From Branchiostoma floridae (lineage: Eukaryota > Chordata > Leptocardii > Amphioxiformes > Branchiostomatidae), in the NCBI RefSeq assembly GCF_000003815.2, contig NC_049997.1:15665595-15729594 (forward strand): a stretch of DNA of 64,000 nucleotides, read 5' to 3'. The notes beneath the pieces are model-generated. The model did not search any database. It had not been told where the DNA came from and worked only from the letters and a program-made list of their open reading frames with translations. The position numbers and the translations under genes were made by a program. Positions 40,701 to 52,268 of this stretch are shown one piece after another. Numbering within the stretch: the stretch's first letter is position 1; the number at the start of each line of letters is the position of its first letter.

Positions 40701-43700
40701 CATCGCTTTTAACAAGGGAAAGGGTCAAAGGTCACCAGAATTGGAGGCGGACATGTTTAGCTACCGTCAAAAACGGGTTGAAAGTTTAAGTTGTATTTAA
40801 TTGGACTTAATTTCGCCTTCAACTTTTTTTTATATTCTGTTTAGAACTAGACATGCTATTGTTATAATGAAAAAAAATCAGACATTGAGTCAAGAAAATG
40901 TGGTTGATAATACGGTAAAACGAATTCCAATTTAAGTGGAATGGTGTGGCGTAATTGTATTTGGCCAAGAACGCAAAGACAAAATAGAGGGTAAAACCTC
41001 AATTCAAGTCTACTTTCTTCGTGATACCTTTTGTAGCTTGATAAAACATTGCCAAAACATGGGTTCCTCTGGTAGAGGAATAATTTCTACGTTCTTCACA
41101 ACTGTCTTTAATCTTCATGTACGCTTAACAAATTTATTTCTTAATTTCTTAACAGACAAAATAGAGGGCAAGTCTCCAATAAGAGTACCTGAAAAGGAGA
41201 CGATAACGTTGGAACCAGGTGAGTTAAATTAAAGATATCCTTTACGCCACTCTTTGTGATAAAATGCTGTCAAACCATGTACCACGTCAAAAAAGTCTAG
41301 TCTGTTATTTCGACCTGCTTTCCACTACTTCTAGACAAATGAAAACATTTTTGAATCAATAGTATGTGACAGATTTTAGGCTGAATTTGCATTTTTAATG
41401 GAAGAAAAGAAAGCTAAATTCAACAATAGAAAGTCGTCATTGTAAACAGTTTCAAGTCGTCTTAACTTTTAAGTCTACTTGTGTGTTTTTTTTTGCACGC
41501 AGAAAGAATAACTTCTGTGACAGAAGAGAGTCATTCGCAACCGATTCAACCTACAAAAGGTTTGTAGTAATCAATACTGGTGTAGCTATTATAACTTTTG
41601 CTATAAAATACGTAATGTAATCAAGTATTGTTTGAATGTTTATTGGTTGTTTGGATGGTTGGTCGATGGTTGTTTTTATGTATGATAATTGTTCGTTTGT
41701 TTGTTTGGTTGTTTGTTTAGTTGTTTGGTTATTTGGGAGGTTGGTTGGTTTATAGTTCGTTAGTCGGTTGGTCGGTCAGTTGGCTAATTATATGGTTGGT
41801 TGGAATTAGTTAGTTTGATGGTTGATTGCTTGACAGGAAGTTGGGTAGTAAAGAATGGTAACTCATTCTAATGGTCAAAATAGTACTTTCCTGTAACTTA
41901 AATAATTGAGTATCTAACTGTCTATTTCTTTCTTTTATCAGCAAACCTAGATGGTGTACGGTACCTCAAAGAAGCACCGAAACCCAAGCTGGCAATTTCC
42001 ATACCGACACATGATACTAGTCCACGCCCAGTTCAGAAGTTCGAACAGCAGGGCGACGAACATTCTACTACCTTCATCATAGTGAAAAAGAAGTCCAAAA
42101 TACGTAAGGAGAAAAAACGTTCAAAATCAGAACCAAGGAAGTCGAGGGTTACAATTTCTACTTCTGGCGAAACAAGCCCCTTTGAACAGCACTCACAAGT
42201 GACAACTCACTTCACCCCATTGCAACGGTCAGAAACCATCCATTCAAGCGCCCCCATGCGTAGTTACACCAACACTGCACCCCAGAAAATGTTTTCGGGC
42301 CAACTGCAAACAAGACCCAGCAAAAAGTCCCCAGAAACGTCTACACGCAGAACACAATCCCGAAGGTCAGAAACCTACAGTTCAAGCGCCCCCACGCGTG
42401 ACTACAGCAGTACTGCACCTCAAAATAATGTTATTCCTAACCAAGAGACATCAAGACCTAGAGAGGAACCTCCACGAGTGACCAAAGCCTACACGCCATT
42501 ACAGCGGTCAGAAACTATTCATTCGAGCGCCCCCTCGCGTAGCAACACCAGTACTGCACCTCCACAGCTACCCATTGCTCCACCGAGAACAAAACAAACC
42601 AGACACAGCCGGTTTCTTGAACACAGAGGAAGACCTCGTGAGCGTAAGGTCGACGGTATCAAAAACTACAAACGGATTTCCACACAACCCAGGAGGAAAC
42701 CAGTGGAAGAAATCACCGACTGGACCAAGGTAACAGTCCATCCACCAGAGAAGAAGAACCAACGAAGGAAAGAGATACCAAGAAGCCAGAGTTCCATCGT
42801 CCGTATTGTGCCTAGTACTCCTCTTAGTACAGAGGAAGGCGACTTTTTATATTGGGAGAGACCATCGCACGAAAGAGGTCCAGTCATTCCTGTATTACTC
42901 AAACCCCAAAGCAGTTACCAAGACGACAGCTCTGTAGAGCAAAAGGAAGAGATTTCCGAGATACACAGAAGCCCAAAGAGCATTCAACAAAATGGCGGCG
43001 CGGAAGCTACAACAACGAAGCAAACAAAAGCAAGGGAGACAACCCCACCTGTCCCACCGAGACGCAAACGAAGAAAGTCGAACCGTCGAGCGTCCCCGAT
43101 GTATCTCAACAACGAGTACGATTCAAGCGACGAATATACCCGAAGACCCGACGAGTACACCCGACGTCGTTCATACCGAGGCATCGTGTTAGATCGGGAG
43201 ACAGACCGTGTCGACGAAGACCCGTTGCAAGTCAGAACGTCTACAAGAATGAGAAGAGCACGGAGCCTACCAGAGGTATCAGTTGCCCGCGATGTTGAAG
43301 AGGAGAACAGACAAAACTTGAACACAGAAGCGGTACAGGAGTCGCACCGGTACGATAACCTCCTATTGGTCGGCGGCACTCGTCGAATGCTCGGGCAGCA
43401 ACGCCGAACCCAGCCGGAAATGTACGAAGATCAGACGATTGACAACAAACTGAACGTGAATCAAGAACAACTACGGGAAGAAAGATTCGCAGAATCACGC
43501 CATTCTGATGGAGATATCATCCAAGAAACGAGAGACGAATATTCTTCAAGTCCTCTCCAACTTCACTACGCCGACATCTTGAAAGAGGAGTTGATCATAT
43601 ACTACCCGCTCGACGAATTCGAAACTGATTCTAACTACTCGGCGAGTTTAAACGGCGAGACTGCATGGGCTACTGAGGATACAGCTTTCGTGGCTCCATC

Positions 43701-44391
43701 CGAGGAACCAGTATTTCATACCGCCGATATTCTGAGGGAAGAAATGGTCGTATACGTGCCAGAGGAAGAGCTTGTAGAAAATGAGGAAGTTCAGAGAAGT
43801 CCAAATTCGCGATATGACAATGGAATTCCACATATAAATGCTGGACATGTATTTGAAGAGTATATTCATAATCACACCAGATCAGAAGAATCTCTTGATC
43901 GGTTAACTGGATCGTACGTATCTTCTGTAAACGTTGGAAATGAGTCGGAACCGCGTGCAAGTCACAGAGGACCGTTAGAAACAGATTACGTCAAAATGTC
44001 ACGGAAAAACTCGCGAGAATCAGCGAGTGACGAGACCCAGAATGCAGCAGGCACTCACGTCGGCCTTTTCACTGATTATGTCAAAATGTCTCGGAAAAAC
44101 TCGCGAGAATCAATGAATGACGAGACCCAAGATGCAGCAGGTACTCAAGTCGGCTTTTTCACCCGAGTTCCAAGAAAGGATCGAGAGGGCGGCAACGCTG
44201 AATCGGACGACGTTTTTGAAGAGGCCAGGTTTAGGCGACTGGGTTTGCAGAAGAAGGCTGCAAGTGTTAATCGCGAAGATAGCTTGAGGAAGAAGACGGT
44301 GTCGTTTTCTGAACAGCCCATAGTCATCCCGTCAGATGACAACCAAGAGAGTGAAGTAGCGGAGTACTATGTTGACGCAATGCTGTGGTAA
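37783..44391 (+). CDS. Death-domain scaffold protein with SH3- and SH2-type peptide motifs
   Basis: Five exons in phase 1 throughout: 37783-37828, 38958-39194, 41156-41218, 41503-41559 and 41942-44391, totalling 950 residues. Exon two encodes a death domain (about 18-94): SWKILAMELGQTLDEI, a WW pair, then ATVPNLVRALRNCRLDWVA, the typical helix-six ending. The giant last exon is disordered, Arg/Ser/Glu-rich and built of repeats: three copies around SETIHSSAP (42230, 42366, 42507), two of ADILKEE / ADILREE, and two of TDYVKMSRKNSRES (43984, 44074). YVKM fits the YxxM consensus for PI3-kinase p85 SH2 binding, and TPPVPPRRKRR (43043-43075) fits a class II SH3 ligand. It is probably a cytoplasmic adaptor linking death-fold complexes to kinase signalling; partners are not known. 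The donor after exon four (GTTTGT) is weak. AATAAA lies at 44703. Confidence 0.8.
38478..38820. mobile_element. CAGKGCTCGAAATAC MITE with TACTT target duplication
   Basis: The left end is CAGTGCTCGAAATACT and the right end is GGTATTTCGAGCCCTG. TACTT flanks both ends (38473-38477 and 38821-38825). The interior repeats CAGGTTGC-like units. It lies in intron 1 of the death-domain gene. Confidence 0.75.
39223..39306. mobile_element. Minimal 84-bp MITE of the GGCCACAGC family
   Basis: It consists almost only of the two inverted repeats: GGCCACAGCTAGTAAATTCT with GGATGACATCC, then GGATGTCATCCATAAAATTT with ACTTGCTGTGGCC, joined by a short CGCG-rich loop. It lies 28 bases after the donor of the death-domain exon. 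Confidence 0.7.
39790..39990. repeat. GC-rich foldback element
   Basis: Nested complementary blocks: TAGCGCTCCGGGGAGTTT with AAACTCCCCGGGGCGCTA, and GCCTGCCCGCCG with CGGCGGGCATG. It is markedly more GC-rich than the surrounding intron. Confidence 0.65.
40150..40610 (-). pseudogene. LINE 3'-end fragment
   Basis: On the minus strand the frame ending near 40292 carries a C-terminal LINE-like block (LKCKFRYIMTCDNP, IGKYIKEGFDIRN). It is followed by a 3' tail ending in TTGTGCAATAAAGTTATG. The same 3' tail recurs at about 25250 and 25130. It lies inside intron 2 of the death-domain gene. Confidence 0.5.
40979..41015 (+). pseudogene. Duplicated exon fragment (unused exon 3 copy)
   Basis: ACAAAATAGAGGGTAAAACC closely resembles the start of the real third exon at 41156 (ACAAAATAGAGGGCAAGTCT), including the preceding AG. 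The copy lacks the later donor, so it is probably a decaying tandem exon duplicate. Confidence 0.5.
41635..41830. repeat. GTTT/GGTTG low-complexity stretch
   Basis: Imperfect repeats of TTGGTTGG and GTTTGTTT lie in the last intron of the death-domain gene. Confidence 0.8.
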
Positions 44392-45207
44392 ATAACAGCA
44401 ACAAAATGAAACAACAAACAACAACAGCAGCCAGTACCATGCAAGCATGGGGATAAAAAAATGGGACACTGACCGCACATATCATAAAAACATTGATTTG
44501 CCCATTATATGCATTGTAAGTCCATATGTCAATGAAGATTAGACAGCAAGGCTGTGGCATCGTTTTCGTAATGGCCTAAAAATCAGAAGTGCTGGATTTG
44601 AATTCTGATATACTTAGATAAACCCTCCTCGGCTAAACAAATGGATCATGATCTATAAATAGTAAAGTAAATTAAAGTAATACACAGAATATGATAATGT
44701 GCAATAAAGACAATCAAATAACTAACGGTCTGAATTGATAAAAGGTAATAAAAGTAATGCATGGTGCATATTAACAATGCAATAAGGAGAAATAATGGTA
44801 TAAATTTATGTAATAATGAACAACATATATTATGTAGTTATTTCACTTGGTGTAGGTAATTCATCAGTATATTTACACTTCAGTACAGAGATTGTCAAGT
44901 TCTTAAAGGAGGAGCAATATTATTGTACATAGTAACACATACAAATTTTCAAATACTTCTAGCCCATCATTTAGTGATACAGATCCGGATCTTTAACTAA
45001 CTTACTGATGAAATGCGTAACTTTGTAACTTTTGAATGCTTACACATCAAGTCGAGATGAAAAAAAGGGCTATATCATCGGACTGCATGGATTTGTGCTA
45101 TCGGGCGCAAATATTCTGGTATGTTTATGGACAAGTAATGTAACCACATAATTACACTACACGATCAAACGCCTACAAAATGTCGTAAGGTCATGTTTAT
45201 TCGCTTA

Positions 45208-45671
45208 GGCCACAGCAAGTAAATTTTATGGATGACATCAGCGCGCGCATTAATTTTCGCCTGATTTCAGAAAACAAAACAAGATTTTTTTTCTTCTGCA
45301 GGGATGGTCAACATGACGATAAAGTACCAAAATAAGCAAATACATTGTGTTGTAGCCTAATAATTGTACTTGTAGAAGTGACACTCGCGAGGTACCCAGG
45401 ACTGTAGTTGTAGAAATGAAACTTATTGGATAGTTGTAAAAGTGACACCATTATGGAAGCTATGTGTGTGGTTACCAACTCTGGAATGAATGCCTTGTTG
45501 GCTCTGATACCATGTTTTGTCCCTTTAATTCTATGATCACAACTTTATGGTGCCTATTTTTCAAAATGTAGCCATCTTGTTTTTTTTCACCCATCTTGTT
45601 TTTTTTCGCCCTATCGCACTATTTTTGCAGTCTGCAGAGGATGTCATCCATAAAATTTACTTGCTGTGGCC
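45208..45671. mobile_element. MITE of the GGCCACAGC family with TTA duplication
   Basis: The left end is GGCCACAGCAAGTAAATTTT and the right end is ACTTGCTGTGGCC preceded by GGATGTCATCCATAAAATTT. TTA flanks both ends (45205-45207 and 45672-45674). No open frame of note lies inside. Confidence 0.8.
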
Positions 45672-46657
45672 TTATACGGATGTAGTGCTTTAATTCATCT
45701 CTGTAAAAGAACGCCGTACTGTAAATCGTACAAAGCAGCTGCAAAATGAGTAGAAGGAAATAAAACCATTGGAAAACGTATGCTAACGTTAATGTTGTAC
45801 GAAGCCATAGAAAAAGATGTGAAAGAACAAAGATGAAGAATTTATTGTTTGGTACACCATGCCCTCCTTGAGTGTTAACCCTATCCAGACCGGGCTTTTT
45901 GGGGATACCTGGGACCGGGGGGGGGGGGGGGGCTCTTTTGACCCCCCCTTCGTAATTTCAAAACGGCTTAAGTTACGATCACCAAATTTGGAGGGGATGA
46001 TGTACTACTCAAGTTTCATATATTCTGTAAGTTTTGTATCGTTATGAAGTAATATGACGTAATTATGACGTCATAATGTCATATTTTAGGCTAAAATCGT
46101 CTACATATGAAATTTCCGCTATACTTAAAGGAATTCAAGAAAACGATGACTATTAAGGTTATCGTATTGGTGTCTAAGTCTGCCAAAACTTTTGTTGCCA
46201 ATGACGACGACACTGACGCCAATATGACGTAGATAGGGTTAAGGCATTTGTTTAACCTTCATGATCATTAGATTTCATAATGAAGAAAAATTTCTTTTTT
46301 TTCGCACACTGGTAGTTGTGGGATTCCCGACGATGTCATCCATATAATAGAATTATCATGGCATTATTGAAGTATGTAGAATATGCGTTGTGGCTATGTA
46401 AGTTCTATTAAAACAGTTTCATTGCTAGCACAATGATCTAAAAATGACAAAAAAACAACATACAGTAATCCTATAGGCTTTGCCTATGGGTTATTCAGAA
46501 CTGTCCAAATACTGTAAGAGCGATCAAACATCAAAGTCTATGCAGGTCATATAGGTAAACATTGTAAAATTACGAAGAAAATTCCTTCATAGACCTTCAA
46601 ACTAATGTTATGGAAACATATCACATGATTGTGAGGAGACAAAAAAGTCAATACATA

Positions 46658-46849
46658 CTGTAAATGCAGAATCGTTCGCGATAGTTTTAAGTTCGCGGTT
46701 TTTTGCGGTGGCCACTTCACCGCGAACTTAAAACCACCGCGAACATTTATCCACTGTATTATGTGGCTACAGCCTAAGGCGCTACCGCGAACTACATTTT
46801 CCCGCTACCGCAAAATTAACTTCCTGCGAAAACAAATGCATTTACAGTG
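46658..46849. mobile_element. TA-flanked MITE with CTGTAAATGC ends
   Basis: The ends are CTGTAAATGCAGAATCG and TGCATTTACAGTG, flanked by TA on both sides. The interior holds further palindromes of the form CCGCGAACTTAAAACC. The 6723-6862 tandem repeat has related sequence beside it. Confidence 0.6.
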
Positions 46850-47146
46850 TATGCACCAGGTCCAGGTAATATAAACATTGACAGTCAGCTAACCATGCAC
46901 AGAGATCCCGGATATGTTAAAAAGAACAACACGTCAGTTGTCTGAGGGGCCGATCACTAGTTCATCCAAAAGAAGAAGTGTTACAGCTGCACTACATTAT
47001 ACAACAGCAATTGCATTCCATAGATTCTCAAGCTTTTAACGAGTTAAGATATTGCGTTTGTGCCAGTTTGCACCTGTAGACTATGAAGTAAGCGATGTTT
47101 GTATAGTCTTGATATGTGTATAGCGGTTGGTCCCGTTCATACAGGG

Positions 47147-47153
47147 TATAAAC
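47147..47153 (+). promoter_or_regulatory. TATA box of the secreted acidic gene
   Basis: TATAAAC lies 118 bases before the ATG at 47271, allowing a start near 47180 and a short leader. Confidence 0.4.
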
Positions 47154-47270
47154 ACGTACGCACCATATACATTTAGTCATAACCACCTGACTATTCCCTT
47201 AGACGGGTACCTGACTATCTCTCCAAAACATTTTTGAAGTCAAAGAAGACGAACGAATCTGCCTCAAAAA

Positions 47271-49133
47271 ATGAGGAGCGTTGTAGCTTTTGCAGCGGTT
47301 GTGCTGTTGGTACAATTTCTGGTACCGACCTCTGCTTTGTTTTTCCGTCATCGCCGTGAGCTCCCTGACCGCTTCGGCAAGATATTCCAGCGGGTGAAGA
47401 AAGATATCCACCGCCCCGTGGAGAAGAAGAGTCTCGCTGACCCCTTCGAGGAATTTCTGACGCCGAAAAGAAGGAGCTTCCGCAGCCTGTTCGACACGCG
47501 CGTGAAGAGAGATCTCCACCCGACCACGAATAATCTTCCCTCCGACCCCTTCGCCGAATTTGTCAAGCGGAAGGAAAGAAGCTTGGGTGGCTTGTTTGAC
47601 GGCTTGTTCGACGTTACCGATTTCATTAACAAGGTTGTGGAGGAAGAGAAAGAGATGCTGGAGGCGGAGCAGGAAATGATGGAGAACGGAGACTTTGAAG
47701 TAGTCGAGAACACTTCTCGCGAGGAAGACGTCGGCAGTGGCGAGAAGGTCATCGTACACGAAGAGGTACTCCAAGACAAGAAAACCGGCATGTCCGTCGT
47801 AATAGATGAAATCAGTATGGATGGGGAGGAATATGGAGACCTATTCTCGTCCGAAGAGTCGTCTGACTGCGACGAAAAGGTAAAAATATTTCTATTACCC
47901 CCCTCACATTAGGCGCGATTCGATCGGACGACAAGTCTGCGAGCTCTAATCTACGAGGAGGCATGACCCTGATGCCGACGAATAACTGGCAGAGTTCCCC
48001 CTTCCCGACAGAGTCATGCTTCGACGAGCAGCATTTCTGGCGGGGGAGTGGTTAGCTGTCATCCTGTTTACAGAATTGATGGGTTGTGCTAGGGCTACAC
48101 CTAGTAANNNNNNNNNNNNNNNNNNNNNNNNNNNNNNNNNNNNNNNNNNNNNNNNNNNNNNNNNNNNNNNNNNNNNNNNNNNNNNNNNNNNNNNNNNNNN
48201 NNNNNNNNNNNNNNNNNNNNNNNNNNNNNNNNNNNNNNNNNNNNNNNNNNNNNNNNNNNNNNNNNNNNNNNNNNNNNNNNNNNNNNNNNNNNNNNNNNNN
48301 NNNNNNNNNNNNNNNNNNNNNNNNNNNNNNNNNNNNNNNNNNNNNNNNNNNNNNNNNNNNNNNNNNNNNNNNNNNNNNNNNNNNNNNNNNNNNNNNNNNN
48401 NNNNNNNNNNNNNNNNNNNNNNNNNNNNNNNNNNNNNNNNNNNNNNNNNNNNNNNNNNNNNNNNNNNNNNNNNNNNNNNNNNNNNNNNNNNNNNNNNNNN
48501 NNNNNNNNNNNNNNNNNNNNNNNNNNNNNNNNNNNNNNNNNNNNNNNNNNNNNNNNNNNNNNNNNNNNNNNNNNNNNNNNNNNAGTACTAGATGCGTGTG
48601 TTTGTTTGTATGTACATGTATGGCATTGTACGTGCGTGCATTTGTGTCTTAAGTATACATCTGGAGAACAAGCATGTTCCAATAGTACAATGACACGTAA
48701 ATTCATATAGCAGTACATATGGCAGTATTAAGAATTATATCATGTACACTATGAAGGCGTTGACTGTGGTTTGTAATTGGAAAATATATTGTAATTCTGT
48801 ATCAAAGTCTGGTACAATATAACGCCTTTGTTAATGAAAACATGCATGTGTAACAGGATGTCACATGACTATATGTCGATACCTTCTGTTGTCAAAATAT
48901 ATAATACAAGTTAGGGGCCTTAACCTTTGACCTAGCTCACGCTATGCATTCGCATTGCAAATTGTGAATGTGCGTGTGTATGTGTGCGTGCATATATGTC
49001 TGTGTGTTTGTGTGTGTGTGTGTCTTGCCTTCAAAATGTATTTTTTTTTATTTCTTTTCGTGTGTATGTATGCGTCTGTAGTTGTGTGTGTGTTTGTGAG
49101 AGTGTGTGTGTGTGCCAATGTTTATGCGCACCC

Positions 49134-49168
<35 letters not shown>

Positions 49169-49876
49169 CGCGCAACACAACGTACCTATTCTTTTATACT
49201 ATGAATCTAGTACATGATATTATACAGTTACCTACCTACCTAGTTTGTGCAGAACATTTATATACATGTAGTTAACCTATAGAAAATTTTCCTCCAGAAG
49301 CCACCCAAAGAGATCACGAAGAGGGACGTCAGCGGAGCCGAAGAATACAAGATGGCGGACGACGACGGTGTCCTTGAGCAGTTCAACGACTGGGTAAAGG
49401 AAATTCTTGGAATGTCCGACCCGATGTTTGGACACGACACCGAAGATTACCCGGAAATGGCCGACGACAGCGCGGAGGAGCCCGACGATGATCCGGAAAT
49501 GACCGATGAGATCCCGAACACTTCCGAAGCCGAACCCGAAGATGACGGCTTTATGGAATTCCTTGCCGAAATAAATGAGCTGGTGAGAGATGAAGTCTTC
49601 GGCTCCGATGAATCTGAGGAATCCGATGAAATGGAAATCCCGAACATTCCCGAAGTCACCGAAGCCGACGATAATCCGGAAATTACCGATGATATCCCGA
49701 ACACTCCTGATGCGACCGAAGCCGAAGACGACGGCTTTAAGGAATTCCTTGCCGATCTAAAGGAGCTGATAAGAGAGGAAGTCTTCTCCAACGACGATTC
49801 TGAGGAATCCGATGAAACCATCGAGGAAGATTTCCCTGACGACACCCTTAAGTTCGAGCCTTTTCGTGAAGATTAG
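47271..49876 (+). CDS. Secreted acidic repeat protein (possible peptide precursor)
   Basis: Two exons join in phase 0: 47271-47879 (donor AAG/GTAAAA) and 49298-49876 (acceptor CCTCCAG), 395 residues. More exons may lie in the N gap between them. Residues 1-23 are a signal peptide ([19 protein letters not shown]). The next about 90 residues hold two related units, [14 protein letters not shown] and [14 protein letters not shown], separated by dibasic sites (KK, KR, RR), as in prohormones. The rest is very acidic. The second exon has two tandem copies of a roughly 70-residue unit ([32 protein letters not shown]) after a start unit [15 protein letters not shown] recognise no known family. The protein is probably extracellular or in secretory granules; a mineral- or calcium-binding role is possible from acidity but not shown. 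A decayed copy of the second exon lies at 50512. Confidence 0.6.
48107..48583. other. Assembly gap (477 N)
   Basis: 477 N lie within the intron of the secreted acidic gene. Open frames passing through the N are artefacts. Confidence 0.99.
48960..49175. repeat. GT/TG-rich microsatellites
   Basis: Several runs of GTGTGT lie here, ending with a CGCGCG run at about 49161. They sit about 120 bases before the second exon of the secreted acidic gene. Confidence 0.85.
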
Positions 49877-50195
49877 TTAAAAGCCATACAGTCCACTAAG
49901 CCCGTAATAACGTAACGTGGCAAGAAAGCGATAATGCAAAAGAAAAATGGCTAAAATTTTGTTAAATTGCAATTCGCCGTAGTAATTGCGTCCCTTGCTT
50001 ACAGCGCTTAGCTTATGACCTAAAGGATTATGCTCACAATATGCAAGGATGTTAAAATCCTGCTACTAATATTAACTACATATCTAGTAAATGGAATCAG
50101 TATAGGCCAATATCATGTGCAATACACAGACACCGCTATATTGCAATATAAGTAGTTAACTGGAACTTTGGAAAATACGATTGCTAATATAATGT

Positions 50196-50201
50196 AATAA
50201 A
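50196..50201 (+). terminator. Poly(A) signal of secreted acidic gene
   Basis: AATAAA lies about 320 bases past the stop codon. Confidence 0.35.
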
Positions 50202-50511
50202 TATGATAAGCATATCATGTGCAATACATAGTGAGAACAATTCAACGTAGGTAAATTTGAAATGGCTAAGGCTAGTCAATATGATATAATACTAGTAGAA
50301 GCTTAAGAATCTCAGCATACGAACTGTCTTTGCTTATATTTAGTGCTGCATCTTAAATTCAGATCTGGCAATCTGAAATATGATGAAATGTCACTAGAAA
50401 GGATATCTATTGCAATAAAGAACGCTTCTGTAGAATGCATTATTTGTCTGTCTGAAGTCTTTCAAATATATAGCTGTATCATTTTTTATAACAGGTCTGG
50501 TACTCATGTGC

Positions 50512-50804
50512 CTACAAGAGAGATCCTTGTGGGCAACAAATTCAAGATGGCGGACGGAAACAGTGTCCTTGAGAAGTTCAACAAGTGGTTCAAGGACGTT
50601 CTTGGCATGACCGACCTGACGAATGGAAATGAGGACAAGTGCTCGGAGACCGACAACAACCCGAATATAAACGACGGCATCCCTGACTCCACCGAAACCG
50701 CACACGATGAGAACGATGACGACTTTGATTTTGAGCTCGAGGACTTTAGCTATAAACGCGCACAAATTACAGAGCTTTCAAGTGAAAATGAGATCCTACA
50801 CTGA
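50512..50804 (+). pseudogene. Partial duplicate of the acidic protein's second exon
   Basis: The frame reads PTREILVGNKFKMADGN, then VLEKFNKWFKDVLGMTDL, matching the start of the 49298 exon (PPKEI...[26 protein letters not shown]). It continues with an acidic stretch ending at TGA 50802. The acceptor equivalent to CCTCCAG is missing at the matching place, and no signal-peptide exon lies upstream. It could be a degenerate tandem copy, or a 3' exon used through the AG at about 50493, which would need a different phase. Confidence 0.55.
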
Positions 50805-52159
50805 ACAAAAAGATGAGATGAATTATTTTACCACACTCTCAATGGTACAAAATCATAGCCCAAAATTAAAATTGTAGAGTACTAGCTTTACGTTTACCAC
50901 TCCGAGTATGGAAGTACTGTGATGATATATATATTCAACATCACGTGCATTACGCTCAAAATTCATACTTACTTCTATGTCCTAGAAGTTTTTTTGTCTT
51001 TTTTTCCAGACTTCTTCATAGATACACTAGTTCTAAGAAATAAGTAATAAAATGAACTATTACTATATATAGGAAGTTGAAAAAGAAATATTGAACAATA
51101 CTCTAAAAATAATCCTGAAATATTTAGTTGTATTTGAATGACATCATTCCTAAATATAATTGGAGACATATACCAGTCGTATATTTGTTCAATAATAGTA
51201 TATCTGTAATGTATACCTGATAAATCGCATCAAGGCGTAACATACTAACTGACGACCACAGGCTACATATCCGGACAGATGTATTTTGATTACTCATACC
51301 AAGAAGGCCCCCTTTTATTTTTCAATAAGTGCGATGGGTTCTTTAACGTGTTCGAAATGTAACTCTCCTCAAACACGGGACTTCATTTCAACGTCCTATC
51401 TGAGGTACGTCGGTAACCAAAGCTAGATACTAATATTCACCTGAGCGAAGTGAGTAAATAAGAGTACAGTGGCTTTCCCAAGGTCACAAATGTCGGGAGT
51501 ACTTGACTCGAACAACAGGGTACTCAAACTCGAGACTCACAGCCTGTCATTTCTTTGGTCGGCGCTAGGAGTGTCACAGTGAAAAATAACACTGACAAGC
51601 TATGGGCGAGCAGATAAATGTGAAAATTCATAATAAAAAAATCTTATGTTAAATAGTTCATCATAATGATTTGGTTTAATGATTGAATTGTGCATCCATT
51701 GGTTAGCGTAATGCATTGTGGGTAACATGTCAAAGTTGAAGGCCCCCTGAGACAAAAACAAAACATCTCAGAGTCTGTACATTTACCAAACATGGTATAT
51801 ACGAAAGAACTCCTAACAATTTAGAGGCCATCATGTGTGACATATCAATAGAGTAGGGAACCGGATGTAACCAACCGGAAGGAAGAAATAGAGATCATCT
51901 TTCGAGCTGAGAAAGACTGTGGAAGTAACGCCTCCACAGAATAAACAAAAACACATTGGGTCAATGACCGCTGAAAGCAACAACTCAAATGTAAACATCG
52001 TATCATATTTCACATTTCAAGGTCAAGTCGAGTCAAAACGTGTATTGTTTACTCAAATACAAAAATACTCTTCGGGGGTACTTCGAATGAGAGCACCGGA
52101 TATGCCACGTCATACAAACTCGTGGTTTCGATAATGACGTAGCTACTTCCTGTGTGATC
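50805..52159. other. Intergenic, SINE-like debris
   Basis: No coding exon is seen. A stretch at about 51340-51550 (CTTTCCCAAGGTCACAAATG) resembles the 3' part of SINE-like repeats in this window. Confidence 0.35.
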
Positions 52160-52168
52160 TCTATATAT
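52160..52168 (+). promoter_or_regulatory. TATA box of the cysteine-rich gene
   Basis: CTATATATT lies about 105 bases before the signal-peptide ATG at 52269. Confidence 0.45.
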
Positions 52169-52268
52169 TGCGCAGCGTAAACGCTGGTAAATCATAAGAA
52201 CATCTTACGGGGTCCATGCTACATCCGTATTGAAAGGCCTTTGTGTGCTTTTACCTCGTGCTTAAATC

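Larger units (their letters stand above)
44392..47146. other. Intergenic with two MITEs
   Basis: No gene is seen. The stretch contains the MITEs listed at 45208-45671 and 46658-46849 and a short G-run at about 45919. Partial termini of another GGCC-type element lie near 46330-46400. Confidence 0.5.

Noticed and set aside
48016-48718. Open frames of about 190-205 codons
   Set aside because: They are mostly N and cannot be called coding.
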